Of a stretch of DNA of 35,033 nt, positions 16,077 through 25,338 are shown in pieces; the first letter of the stretch is position 1; every line of letters begins with the position of its first letter. Location of the stretch: the NCBI RefSeq assembly GCF_902829245.1, contig NZ_CADEPJ010000156.1, forward strand, positions 1-35,033, written 5' to 3'. The stretch is from Comamonas jiangduensis. Its GTDB lineage: Bacteria; Pseudomonadota; Gammaproteobacteria; Burkholderiales; Burkholderiaceae_C. The translations under genes were made by a program, and so were the position numbers. The notes under the pieces are model-generated. The model saw only the letters and a list, made by a program, of their open reading frames with translations. It did no database searches and was not told the DNA's origin.

Positions 16077-17081
16077 ATGTTGTTGCCAAGTTGGATGCGT
16101 CGCACGTGGTGCACCGCAGTGTGTATGGGCTTGGCCAGTGTGGCCCTGCCAAGCTGGGCGCAAGCGCAGCCGTATCCCCAGCAGCGCCCGATCAAGCTGG
16201 TGGTGCCCTTTGCAGCGGGGGGCTCTACCGACATCGTGGCGCGCTTGGTGGCTGAAGGTATGCAGGCGCAGTTGCAGCACCCCATCTACATCGAAAACAA
16301 GGCGGGCGCTGGTGGCCTGGTGGGCGCAGAGGTGGTAGACCATGCTGCGGCAGGAGGCTACACGGGTGGGCTGGGCTCTATCAGCTCGCTGGCAGTGAAT
16401 CCCGTGGTGCTCAAAGCCGCACGGGTGCAACCGCTGCAAGACTTCAAAATGGTGGTGCCCTTGGCGTCGATTGCCTCGGTGTTTGCTGTGCCGCCGTCTG
16501 CCGGTGTGCGTGATTTCGCCCAGTTTTTGCAGGTGGCTCGCAAGCAAGGTGATGCATGGGCGGTGGGCTCTTCCGGTGTGGGCTCTGTAGGTCATGTGAT
16601 TTTGGAAGCACTCAATGCGGACTTGGGTTTGCGTATGCGCCACATTCCGTTCAAGGGCATGGGCCCTGTGGTGCAAAGTGCGCTGGCAGGTCAAACACAA
16701 GTGCTCAGCGATCAATATCCGTCTTCAGCCCCTCACATCAAGGCTGGGTACTTAATTCCTTTCGCCGTGGCTGCCAACAAGCGTTTGCAAGCGTTGCCGC
16801 AAGTGCCTACGCTCAAGGAACTGGGTTATCCGCAGCTCAACGCACTGGCTATTACCTGGTTTGGTCTGGTGGTGCCAGCGGCCACGCCAGATGCGGTGGT
16901 ACAACGCCTGAATCAAGCGGCGAATGCCGCGTTGGCACAACCCGAGCTGCAAGCGCGCTTGAAGGCATTGGGGGTCGATGTTTTGGGGGGCACATCCGCA
17001 GACTTGGTGCGCATGGTGGAGGAAACCAGCGCGCAGGTACGTACCTTGGTACAACAGCGCGGTATTACTGACGGCATGTGA
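16077..17081 (+). CDS. Bug-family (TctC-like) periplasmic substrate-binding protein
   Basis: A periplasmic receptor of 334 residues. The signal peptide (RRTWCTAVCMGLASVALPSWAQA) is followed by the Bug start YPQQRPIKLVVPFAAGGSTD with its conserved VPFAAGG loop, then ENKAGAGGLVGAE, the HIPFKGMGPVVQSALAGQ segment and LGYPQLNALAITWFGLVVPA. Such proteins bind small carboxylates and often pair with tripartite tricarboxylate transporters or act as sensors; no membrane partner is nearby. The ATG at 16077 is chosen because the frame further upstream lies in repeat copy C. It precedes malonyl-CoA decarboxylase, so malonate or a related dicarboxylate is a reasonable but unproven ligand. Confidence 0.88.
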   Translation: MLLPSWMRRTWCTAVCMGLASVALPSWAQAQPYPQQRPIKLVVPFAAGGSTDIVARLVAEGMQAQLQHPIYIENKAGAGGLVGAEVVDHAAAGGYTGGLGSISSLAVNPVVLKAARVQPLQDFKMVVPLASIASVFAVPPSAGVRDFAQFLQVARKQGDAWAVGSSGVGSVGHVILEALNADLGLRMRHIPFKGMGPVVQSALAGQTQVLSDQYPSSAPHIKAGYLIPFAVAANKRLQALPQVPTLKELGYPQLNALAITWFGLVVPAATPDAVVQRLNQAANAALAQPELQARLKALGVDVLGGTSADLVRMVEETSAQVRTLVQQRGITDGM

Positions 17082-17273
17082 TCCGGTAATTCACCACTAT
17101 GCAACGCTCCAAGTGAGCGCAGTGTTTGTGGCTTGGCTGCACAGCGTGGTCTTGCACTTGTAGGTGCAGGTCGCCGTGGTGACGACTGGTGCACAGGGCA
17201 TGCTGATAATGAAGCAGCACCCTCCCGTTGGGTTGGGGCACTTTGTTTATTCACCCTAGCTAGATCTTGTTCC

Positions 17274-18703
17274 ATGAAAGCAGCTCCTGATTGGTTAGCC
17301 CGTAGCGTTGATAAATTGCGTGGCACCGCTGCACAACCTGTGGCCGGTGCAGCCCAGCGGCCTATGGCGCAGCGTTTGAAAGCCACATTGCGCCGCGGGC
17401 CAGAGGCTTTGTCTCCGCATGTCTTGCGGCGCTTGATGGACGACTTGCAGGCCGCTGCGAGTGAGCAGCTCAGCGAGGTGGAGGCGGCCAAGCATGCGCA
17501 GTCCGTCATGGATTGGTATGCCAGCGCAACGGATGCGCAAAAAGCCGATCTGTGGCTGTTGATGTGCGAAGAGTTTGGCCCCGATGCACAGCGCATTCAG
17601 GCCGTGCGCCTGCAATTGGAGCAAGCGCGCAACCCGGGTGAAATGACGCAGGCAGAAATCGATTTGCGCAAAGTGCTGGTGTCCGCACGCACCCGGCTGC
17701 TGCAGCGCTTTTCTGTGCCCGAAGGCGGCATGCGCTTTCTGATCGACATGCGTGCTGAACTGCTGAAGCTACCTAAAAGCGACAAACGTTTTGTGGCGCT
17801 GGATGCAGAACTGGAGCACTTGTTTGCCAACTGGTTTGATGTGGCTTTTTGGAGCTGCGCAAGCTGACCTGGGATTCGCCGGCATCACTGCTGGAGAAGT
17901 TGATTCAATATGAAGCGGTGCATGACATCCGCAGCTGGGCAGATCTGAAAAACCGCGTAGACAGTGATCGTCGCTGCTATGGTTTCTTTCACCCCAAAAT
18001 GCCCAATGAGCCACTGATTTTTGTGGAGGTGGCGCTGGTTGAGCAAATGTCTGCGGCGATTGCTCCTTTGCTCGATGAGCATGGCGCACGCGCTGACTTA
18101 AGCAAGGCCAGCACTGCAATTTTCTACTCCATCAGCAACACCCAAAACGGATTGCGCGGTGTGAGCTTTGGCAACTCGTTGATCAAGCGTGTGGTGGATG
18201 ATTTGCTCTCGGAGTTCCCCAAACTGCGCAGTTTTGCCACCTTGTCTCCCATTCCTGGCTTGCGGCAGTGGCTGCTCAAGCACGGAGATGCGGTGACCGC
18301 ACAGTGGACACCCAAGCAACACACGGCGGTTGCCCAGGCGCTCGGCGTGACTGCACCAGTGCAAATCGCGCAACTCGTACAGGCAGGTGGTGATGTGCAG
18401 CAGTGGGCAGAGACGCATGTGCTGCGCAAAGCCTTGATGGCGTGTGCGGCACATTATTTGGCCAAGGGGATGGACCAAGGCCGCCCTCTAGACCCTGTGG
18501 CGCGCTTTCACCTCGGCAATGGTGCCCGGGTGGAGCGCATCAACTGGGCGGCAGACTTGTCCAGCAAAGGGTTAAAGCAATCGCTGGGTTTGATGGTGAA
18601 TTACTTGTATGACCTCAAGCGCCTGGATAAACATCGTGACTCTTTGGCGCAAGGCAAAGTGCCTGTTTCAGCAGAAGTGGATGCATGGCGCAAAGGGTGG
18701 TGA
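17274..18703 (+). CDS. matA: Malonyl-CoA decarboxylase (one frameshift)
   Basis: The enzyme converts malonyl-CoA to acetyl-CoA and CO2. The helical N-terminal part (SVMDWYASATDAQKADLWLL, VLVSARTRLLQRFSVPEGG) is in one frame and the GNAT-like catalytic part in the next: YGFFHPKMPNEPLIFVEVAL, YSISNTQNGLRGVSFGNSLI, FATLSPIPGLRQWL, the histidine in CAAHYLAKG and YLYDLKRL. The switch occurs at the T run 17846-17850; a sixth T gives DVAFLELRKLTW in one frame and about 476 residues, the expected length. The ATG at 17274 fits the family start, though no strong ribosome site is visible. It follows a Bug protein gene and is closed by a terminator. The matB synthetase expected nearby is not present as a whole gene. 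Confidence 0.92.
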
Positions 18704-18721
18704 AGCAGTATGCTAGCACGT

Positions 18722-18751
18722 AAAAAAAGCGCCTTCGAAGGGCGCTTTTTT
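18722..18751. terminator. Two-way intrinsic terminator between matA and bfr
   Basis: GCGCC and GGCGC arms around TTCGAAG, flanked by seven A on the left and six T on the right, form a symmetric hairpin. It lies between convergent genes and should stop transcription from both sides. Confidence 0.93.
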
Positions 18752-18783
18752 GGGTTTGTGCTTGTCTCAGGGAGGGGGGTGTA

Positions 18784-19260
18784 TCAAGCCGCTGTGCCCA
18801 TTTGGGCCTGCAGATAATTGGCCAAGCCCACCATCTGAATCAGCCCCAGCTGCTTCTCCAGCCAGTAGGCATGGTCTTCTTCGGTGTCTTTGAGTTGGGC
18901 CAGCAGCAAATCACGTGACTGGAAGTCATGGTGCTTTTCGCACAGCGCCATGGCAGCGCGCAGGTTGTCGCGCACCCGGTATTCCACAGCCAAGTCTTTG
19001 CGCAACATTTCTTCCACGGTGTTGCCAGCTTCAAAGGCGTGAGGGCGCATATCGGGCTTACCACCCAAGAACAAGATGCGGCGCAAGATCACATCCGCGT
19101 GCAGCGTTTCTTCTTCCATTTCGTGGTTGATGCGCTCATACAGACGCATGAAGCCCTGATCTTCATACTGGCGCGAGTGGATGAAGTACTGATCGCGCGC
19201 AGAAAGCTCGCCGCGCAGCAATTCGTTGAGGCAGGCGATGACTTCGGGATGACCTTGCAT
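18784..19260 (-). CDS. bfr: Bacterioferritin
   Basis: The 158-residue protein forms 24-subunit iron-storage shells with heme. The family start [15 protein letters not shown] is at 19260; a longer frame to 19323 has no support. Ferroxidase ligands are visible as the glutamate in [12 protein letters not shown] (about 18), E and H in [11 protein letters not shown] (about 51-54), the glutamate in [13 protein letters not shown] (about 94) and E/H in [12 protein letters not shown] (about 127-130). The methionine in NHEMEEE is the likely heme ligand. It is divergent from lgt. No clear Fur box was seen upstream. Confidence 0.95.
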   Translation of the reverse strand: MQGHPEVIACLNELLRGELSARDQYFIHSRQYEDQGFMRLYERINHEMEEETLHADVILRRILFLGGKPDMRPHAFEAGNTVEEMLRKDLAVEYRVRDNLRAAMALCEKHHDFQSRDLLLAQLKDTEEDHAYWLEKQLGLIQMVGLANYLQAQMGTAA

Positions 19261-19462
19261 AGTTATTTTTCTCAGGAAAGTGATGGATGCTTGCAGTATG
19301 GCTTTAAGCAAAAGCTTCGCCAAATCACTGGTTCATAAATCCCTAGCACGCTGCATTGCATGCATGCGAAACACAGAATCATTCGCGATTGGCTGAAATT
19401 AGGAGTGGGTGTGCCGCATTGGTGCCATCAGATGGTCATTGGCCTGCGGCACAATGCACACC

Positions 19463-20272
19463 ATGCTGATGTACCCACAGATTGATCCGGTGGCCCTGCA
19501 ATTGGGTCCTCTCGCCATTCACTGGTATGGCTTGACCTATTGGCAGCGTTTGGGCTGTTTTTGTGGCTGGGCACACGCAGGCTCAAACACCCTCCGTTTA
19601 ACCGCCTGCAAGGCGAGGCGGCATGGACGCGCCGCGATGTGGAGGACTTGCTGTTCCAAGGCGTTGTGGGGGTTATTGTGGGTGGGCGCTTGGGGTACTG
19701 CCTGTTTTACAAGCCCGCGTATTACCTCAGCCATCCGCTGGAGGTACTTGCAGTGTGGGAAGGCGGTATGAGCTTTCATGGCGGGCTGCTGGGTGTTATT
19801 GCTGCCATGGTGTGGTTTGCTGTGACACGCAAGCGCTCTTGGCTGCAAGTCGTGGACTTTGTGGCGCCGTGCGTGCCAACTGGCCTGGCCGCAGGCCGTA
19901 TTGGTAATTTCATCAACGGGGAGCTGTGGGGCCGTTTGCCGATCCTGCTTTGCCGTGGGCCATGGTTTTCCTCAGAGTGGCTCGCTGTTGCCGCGGCATC
20001 CTTCGCAGATTTATCAGTTTTTGATGGAAGGCTTGTTGCTGTTTGTATTGCTATGGCTGTATGCACAAAAACAGCGCAAGCCTGGGCAGGTGGCTGCCGT
20101 GTTTTTGATGGGCTATGGCACGTTCCGCTTTGTTGCAGAGTACTTCCGTGAACCCGATGCTTACCTCGGCATTCTTTCGATGGGTATGAGCATGGGGCAG
20201 TGGCTTTGCGTACCAATGATCGTAGGTGGCGCCGCTATGTGGATGTGGGCGCGCCAGCGCAACGTGGCTTAA
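19463..20272 (+). CDS. lgt: Prolipoprotein diacylglyceryl transferase (three frameshifts)
   Basis: Lgt moves diacylglycerol from phosphatidylglycerol to lipoprotein cysteines in the inner membrane and is essential in most Gram-negatives. The family pieces occur in three frames: [20 protein letters not shown], then [14 protein letters not shown]...[11 protein letters not shown] and the signature [14 protein letters not shown], then [16 protein letters not shown] and [14 protein letters not shown]. Three single missing bases restore one frame: T at 19540 (TATTTGGCA), G at 19938 (TTGGCCGAT, giving [14 protein letters not shown]) and C at 19970 (TTCCCTCAG). The repaired protein would have about 270 residues, the normal size. 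MLMYPQIDP at 19463 matches usual starts. Three homopolymer losses in one essential gene argue for sequencing error. Confidence 0.93.
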
Positions 20273-20308
20273 GGCTTGCAAACCATAAGAAAAAGAAAGT
20301 AGGTGGGC

Positions 20309-21106
20309 GTGGTAGAGCGGCGTGCATATTTGCAATGGTTAGCAGCAATGGCGGTTGCAGCACCCGCGTGGGCACAAACTGCAAAGACACGTCGTCACAG
20401 CGTGGACTGGCCCAGTCAGGCTGTCAATCTGATCGTTCCCTTTCCTGCCGGGGGCTCTAGTGCGATTTTGGCCAAGCAAGTTGCACTCTCGTTTGAACGC
20501 ACCACAGCGCAATCTTTGCGCCTGCAATACCAAGGTGGCGGAGGAGGGGTGCAGGGGGCCAGCTTTGCTGCCAAGGCGCAGGCGAATGGACAAAACATTT
20601 TTATTGGTGGCAGCCACCTTGCAGTAGCCAGAACGCTCAGCGTGGATGAAGATTTTGATCTGATTGAAGATTTGCGCCCCTTGGCGCTGGTGGCTCTGGT
20701 GCCGCAGGTGGTGGTGATCAATCCGGAACGTATTCGAGTGCGGACGGCCATGGAGTGGCTGGCAGACTTGGCGCGCAAGCCGATGCGTTATCGCATGGCT
20801 ACAGCGGGAGTTGGATCCTCCAGCCATGTTTCTGCAGAAATCCTGAGGTATCAAGAATCGCTGCGCTTTGATTTTGTGCACTTTCGTGGTGCAGGCCCTG
20901 CTTTGCAAGATTTGCTGGCGGGGTCGGTAGACATGATGGTAGATGGGTTGATATCTTGTCTGCCGCATGTGCGCTCAGGTCGATTAAAGGCCTTGTTGGT
21001 GACGGGGCGCCAGCGCGTAGCGCTTTTGCCTGATGTGCCATGTGCGCTGGAGATGGGCGTGCATGCGCTGGATAGCGTGACTTGGTATGGTCCATGGTGT
21101 GGATGA
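20309..21106 (+). CDS. Second Bug-family substrate-binding protein, C-terminus missing
   Basis: A Bug/TctC-type receptor with a short signal peptide (LQWLAAMAVAAPAWA) and the conserved segments VNLIVPFPAGGSSA, NGQNIFIGGSHLAV, ATAGVGSSSHVSAEIL and HFRGAGPALQDLLAGSVDMM. The start GTG at 20309 follows AGGTGG; a GTG two codons upstream is also possible. At LDSVTWYG the protein should continue for about 60 residues (the usual partner-helix region), but the frame runs directly into the crotonase-family gene and stops at 21106 after PWCG. The join near 21090 looks like a missing block. The ligand is unknown; location suggests a carboxylic acid linked to malonate metabolism. Confidence 0.82.
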   Translation: MVERRAYLQWLAAMAVAAPAWAQTAKTRRHSVDWPSQAVNLIVPFPAGGSSAILAKQVALSFERTTAQSLRLQYQGGGGGVQGASFAAKAQANGQNIFIGGSHLAVARTLSVDEDFDLIEDLRPLALVALVPQVVVINPERIRVRTAMEWLADLARKPMRYRMATAGVGSSSHVSAEILRYQESLRFDFVHFRGAGPALQDLLAGSVDMMVDGLISCLPHVRSGRLKALLVTGRQRVALLPDVPCALEMGVHALDSVTWYGPWCG

Positions 21107-21845
21107 GCAAGGGCAACCTACCGGGATTGTCGAAGTCGCAATCACGAATTCTGGCAAGCTGAACGCAATGACGCGCAAGATGTGGCGGGAGTTGCGTTCT
21201 GTTTTTGAGGTCATCCACAACAACTCTGCCGCTCGTTGCGTTGTGATTTATGGGCAGGGTGAGTCTTTTTGCGCGGGCGGTGATATCTCGGAATATCCGG
21301 CGTTCCGTTTTGATCCCATTACTTTGGCTGCTTTCCATGAAGATGATGTATGGGGAGGGCTGAATGCCATCTTGGCCTGTGACGTTCCAGTCATAGCGAG
21401 TATTCAAGGGGCGTGCATGGGGGCAGGGGTGGAAATTGCCAGCTGCTGTGACGTGCGTTTGGCGGCTGAAACCGCTAGGTTTGGTGCGCCGATTGCCAAA
21501 CTTGGCTTCCCCATGGCCCCAAAAGAGTTGCAGTTGGTAGCATCGGCACTTGGTGGCCATACCGCTAGACGCATGCTGTTGGAGGCGGCCGTTTTTTCTG
21601 CCCATGAAATGGCCGCGATTGGCTGGTGTGCTCAGCCATTGAGTGGACAGCAGTTGCCCCTTGAGGTCGCGCGCACGTCTTCGCGCATTGCCAGCTTGGC
21701 TCCGCAAGCTGCGCGCTTGAACAAGCAGACCATGCGTAGTTTGGCCAGTGGTCGTCCGGTGCCGACTCCCTATGCGTATGCCAATTCGGCAGAGCACCGC
21801 GAGGGGATTGGCGCATTCTTGGAAAAACGAACCCCAATTTTTTGA
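21087..21845 (+). CDS. Enoyl-CoA hydratase/isomerase (crotonase) family protein, N-terminus possibly clipped
   Basis: The product of about 252 residues has the crotonase fold for acyl-CoA substrates. Oxyanion-hole segments are SFCAGGDIS and QGACMGAGVEIASCCD, with the first catalytic glutamate present in GVEIA. The second glutamate of classical hydratases is not found: FGAPIAKLG replaces the usual F-G-x-P-E-I, so a simple hydratase reaction is doubtful and isomerase, hydrolase or decarboxylase activity is possible. The first residues overlap the truncated Bug gene by 20 bases in another frame, and a few N-terminal residues are probably lost at the join. The N-terminal strand VDEQGQPTGIVEVAITNSGKLN is complete enough for folding. 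It may belong to the malonate gene set. Confidence 0.83.
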   Translation: MVHGVDEQGQPTGIVEVAITNSGKLNAMTRKMWRELRSVFEVIHNNSAARCVVIYGQGESFCAGGDISEYPAFRFDPITLAAFHEDDVWGGLNAILACDVPVIASIQGACMGAGVEIASCCDVRLAAETARFGAPIAKLGFPMAPKELQLVASALGGHTARRMLLEAAVFSAHEMAAIGWCAQPLSGQQLPLEVARTSSRIASLAPQAARLNKQTMRSLASGRPVPTPYAYANSAEHREGIGAFLEKRTPIF

Positions 21846-21881
21846 TGGATGGACGCGGGTCTACGGCTGCACAATACGCCA

Positions 21882-22262
21882 ATGTCTGATGTGATGCCTC
21901 GTATTCAAGTCTCTGCGCAGTGGCGATCTTTCGTACAGCCTATTTCCCGGCTTTTCCAAAGCGTTCCAGTGAGTAACGGTAGTGTTGTGTTGCTCATTCT
22001 GCAGAGTGAGGAGGCACGGGCGGCAATTTGTGCAGCAGCTCGCGCAGTCGATTGTGAATGTGTCGAAATTTCCGTGAATGCTGCGCAAGCAGATGTCCAG
22101 CAAGCCATCGTGCAACATTTGCCCGTGGTCGTGGTTTGTGTGCCTGAAATTTTTGGCTGGGTATCGAAAACTGCCTTCGTAGCAGGCTGTGCTGCTATTT
22201 ACACCTGCGGGGAAAATTCAGAAGGAACGCTACTGGCGCGCGCAGCGCATTTCGCAGCATGA
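21882..22262 (+). CDS. Small protein resembling the N-terminal piece of an AMP-forming acyl-CoA synthetase (MatB-like), truncated
   Basis: I am not certain of this gene. The 126 residues contain SVVLLILQSEEARAAICAAA, then IVQHLPVVVVCVPE and YTCGENSEGTLLARAAHF, an alternating pattern like the first subdomain of AMP-binding acyl-CoA ligases (substrate-independent strand, then a G-E-N-x-x-G-T-LL segment before the missing phosphate loop). No YTSGTTG-type loop follows; a stop and terminator come right after. Just upstream, another frame at 21844 reads STAAQYANV, reminiscent of the same family. Given the matA and crotonase neighbours, a decayed or misread matB is plausible. No ribosome site supports the chosen ATG. 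Confidence 0.4.
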   Translation: MSDVMPRIQVSAQWRSFVQPISRLFQSVPVSNGSVVLLILQSEEARAAICAAARAVDCECVEISVNAAQADVQQAIVQHLPVVVVCVPEIFGWVSKTAFVAGCAAIYTCGENSEGTLLARAAHFAA

Positions 22263-22304
22263 AACAGTTGCTTGATTGCTCAGTTGGTCTAAGGCGCTAT
22301 AAAT

Positions 22305-22333
22305 AAAAAAAGGATCCTAAGGATCCTTTTTTT
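22305..22333. terminator. Perfect symmetric terminator between convergent genes
   Basis: AAAAAAAGGATCC (22305-22317), loop TAA, GGATCCTTTTTTT (22321-22333). The stem is perfectly symmetric and works in both directions, for the synthetase-like fragment and for usp. Confidence 0.95.
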
Positions 22334-22346
22334 GGGTTTTGCCGAA

Positions 22347-22790
22347 TTAACGTAGCACGAGTACAGGCACTTGAGAGTGTGTGAGCACATGTTGTGTCTC
22401 GCTGCCCAGCAGCAGGCGCTTGATACCCTTGCGGCCGTGCGAAGCCATGATGATCAGGTCTGCATTTTGCTTATCGGCTGCTGCAATGATGGACTCCGCA
22501 ATCAAGTCAGACTTGGCAATGCTTGTCTTGACTTTTACGCCAACTGCTTTGCCATCGGCTTTGATTTTGTCCAGCACGGCTTGAGCCTGTTCGGTCCACT
22601 GTGCTTCGATGCGCTTAATTTCCGAAAGCTCAACGGTTGCGCCGCCTTCTAGGTAGCTGCGGGGGTAGCGAGGAATGACCTTCAGGGCGATCAGCGAAGC
22701 GCCAGTGAGTTTGGCCAAGTCCATCGCATGGCTGACTGCCTTGTCGGACAGAGGGGAGCCATCAGTTGCAACCAGAATCTTTTCGTACAT
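22347..22790 (-). CDS. Universal stress protein UspA family
   Basis: A single-domain Usp of 147 residues. It has the ATP-site start ILVATDGSPLSDKAVSHA and the C-terminal loop ASHGRKGIKRLLLGSETQHVLTHSQVPVLVL with the G-2x-G-9x-GS pattern, so it should bind ATP. GGAG lies 10 bases before the ATG at 22790. It is divergent from ccoI, and a perfect FNR/ANR box lies between them. For usp this box would be centred about 41.5 bases upstream of a start site near 22824, with TAAGCT as a -10 box, the arrangement of a class II activated promoter. ANR-controlled Usp proteins are known in Pseudomonas for survival without oxygen; the same role here is inference. Confidence 0.93.
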   Translation of the reverse strand: MYEKILVATDGSPLSDKAVSHAMDLAKLTGASLIALKVIPRYPRSYLEGGATVELSEIKRIEAQWTEQAQAVLDKIKADGKAVGVKVKTSIAKSDLIAESIIAAADKQNADLIIMASHGRKGIKRLLLGSETQHVLTHSQVPVLVLR

Positions 22791-22858
22791 ATTTGATCTC
22801 CAAGTTTTTATTAAGGGAGTGTGATGCCTAGAGCTTAGGCGAGTGGTGTAAAGGGTTC

Positions 22859-22872
22859 TTGATGCACATCAA
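22859..22872. promoter_or_regulatory. Perfect FNR/ANR binding site between usp and ccoI
   Basis: The sequence TTGATGCACATCAA matches the FNR consensus TTGAT-N4-ATCAA at all ten positions. Toward usp, a start near 22824 would place it at -41.5, with TAAGCT (22837-22832, minus) as -10. Toward ccoI, a start near 22907 with TACGCT (22894-22899) as -10 also fits, but would coincide with the chosen ATG. Binding could therefore activate one or both genes at low oxygen. Confidence 0.88.
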
Positions 22873-22906
22873 GATACTTGGGGTGTTTGTGGATACGCTT
22901 GCGGCC

Positions 22907-25328
22907 ATGTCTGCAAACTCCCAACAGCCGTCTCTGGATTTAGAGAGGGTTGATTCATCTTGCCTAAATTCTGCTTCTACTGCTGTAGGCGAGTTGCACC
23001 TGCTTGATGATCCCGGTGAATGGGCAAGTTTTGGTAAACCGTATGGCGAGCAGGGTGCTCAAGTGGTTCCGCCTGAGGATGTCGAAGTCTGGGAGTCACA
23101 AGTTGCGCTGGATGGCATGTACTGCGCAACGTGTGCGTTAACAATTGAAGATGCTTTACGTGCTGTGCCAGGTGTGCAGCAGGTAGAGGTCAGTGCAGCA
23201 GCTAAGCGCGCCAAAGTTGTCTGGTCACCTGACAAAGTGTTGCCATCGGAATGGATCAAGGCCATTGAAAAAGCAGGCTATCAAGCGGTGCCTGCTAACG
23301 ATGCTTTGGCGCGTGAATTACGCCAAGCGCAGCATAGAAAGGCGCTGTGGCGCTGGCTGTTGGCAACGTTTTGCATGATGCAAGTCATGATGTATGCATG
23401 GCCTTCTTATAGCGCCAATCCTGATGATTTACTCATGGAGTACGAGCGGCTTTTGCGCTGGGCCTCTTGGGTGATTTGTATTCCCATGCTGATTTTTGCT
23501 TGCGGCCCATTCTTTAGTGGCGCATGGCGTGACCTTAAGCAGTTTCGAGTCAGCATGGATATGCCTGTGGCTCTGGGCATGATCATTACCTTTATCGTCA
23601 GCTCGATAGGTACGTTCGCGCCAACCGGGATATTTGGTAAAGAAGTTTTTTACGACTCTTTGACCATGTTCGTCTGCTTTTTGTTAACGGGGCGATGGCT
23701 GGAAATTCGTTTGCGTGATCGTACGGCAGGGGCTTTGGATGCTGTATTAAACCGTTTGCCTGATAGCGTTGAGCAGCGTCAGCCTGATGGTGGTTTTATA
23801 CGAGTGCCGTTGCGGAAAATAAGTGTGGGTGATGTTTTGCGCGTCTTGCCTGGAGAAGCGTTTCCTGCGGATGGGCTGATTATTGCTGGGCGTACGCAAG
23901 CAGACGAGGCGTTGCTAACGGGGGAGTCTCGCCCGGTCTCGCGTGGCGAGGGCGAGCGAGTGATCGCAGGCAGCTATAACTTGACGGCACCTGTGGAGTT
24001 GCAGGTTGAGCACGTAGGTGGGCAGACAAAGTTTGCACAGATCGTGGATCTGATGGAGAGTGCATCCACGCAGAAGCCGCGCTTGGCTCAATTGGCAGAT
24101 AAAGTTGCCGCACCTTTCTTGATTGTGGTGCTGGTATTAGCTGCTGCCTCAGCCATGTATTGGTGGTCAGAAAGTCCAGGTCAGGCATTGATGGTAGCTG
24201 CCTCGGTACTGATTGTGACGTGCCCATGTGCGCTTTCTTTGGCAACTCCGGTGGCCATGCTCACATCAGCTGGTACTCTTGCGCGCCAAGGGGTGTTGGT
24301 GCGCAATTTGCAGGGCTTGGAGGCGCTGGCATCCATTGATACCTTGGTATTTGATAAGACGGGCACGCTCACCAAGGACGGGATGGAAGTCTCTGGAATG
24401 GCAGTGCTCAATCAGTCTAAAGCGAAGGATTGGCAAGGATTGGCGGCTGCGATTGCTCTGCAATCTCGTCATCCTGTATCTAAAGCAGTTGCTGGCTTTG
24501 GTGTGGCCCTTGCTGCTGAGTGGCAGGTTTTGTCGTTAGAGGAAATCAGTGGGCAAGGACTGCGTGCCCAGGTTCAAAAAGCGAACGATGCGGCGGTTTC
24601 CATGTGGGTGCGCCTTGGATCGCAAAAATTTGCTGGAACAGGGCAGTTGTGCAGTGAAAAGCAGGCCGTCTATTTGGCGCAAGAAATATCGGCTCAAGAA
24701 GTGCGTTCGCTCGCATTCTTTGAGCTCAATGAGAGTGTGCGTAAAGAGGCTCAGCAGGTGGTGACTGCTTTGCAGCAAAGCGGAGTTGATGTTCAGTTGC
24801 TGTCTGGTGACGGGCGTCAAGCGGTATCACGTATTGCTGCACAGCTCGGTATTGAGCGCTATGACGCTGAGTGTTCGCCAGAGACTAAGCTCAAGACCAT
24901 CCTCACTGCACAGCAGGCGGGCCATCGTGTCGGCATGGTAGGGGATGGTCTCAACGATGGGCCGGTTTTGGCGGGAGCGGATGCGTCGTTTGCTTTTGGT
25001 AAGGCGGTACCTTTGGCCCAGGCAAAGTCTGACTTTGTGGTGTTGAGTGACAACTTAGAGTTGGTGTTGCAAAGCATATTGCTGGCCCGCAAAACTTTGC
25101 GCATTGTGCGTCAAAACTTGTTTTGGTCAGCGTTCTATAACGCTGCCTCTATTCCGTTGGCCATGATGGGGCTTATGCCGGCGTGGCTGGCAGGGTTGGA
25201 TGGCTTTGAGCTCTTTATTGGTGGTTCTGAATGCGGCGCGATTGGCCAAACCTTCGACATTCGCCGCTGTGCAGTTGAGCGCAAGCACGTCTTTGCAGAC
25301 TCCTGGCGTGGTGGCTCTGGCTAAATAA
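22907..25328 (+). CDS. ccoI: CcoI copper-translocating P-type ATPase for cbb3 oxidase assembly (frameshift near 3' end)
   Basis: CcoI exports copper across the inner membrane to supply the CuB site of cbb3 oxidase. After about 60 residues comes a heavy-metal-binding domain with GMYCATC, then eight membrane helices with the metal site VTCPCALSLATP, the actuator loop LLTGESRPVSRGE, the phosphorylation site VFDKTGTLT and the hinge VGDGLNDGPVLAGADAS. Near 25194-25200 the frame shifts: the written frame ends at 25324, but the adjacent frame reads MALSSLLVVLNAARLAKPST and ends VVALAK at 25328, the true family end. The start is uncertain: ATG at 22861 lies in the FNR box, so ATG at 22907 is preferred, while a TTG near 22994 before LHLLDDPGEW is possible. 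About 807 residues. Confidence 0.93.
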
Positions 25329-25338
25329 AGGGCATTCC

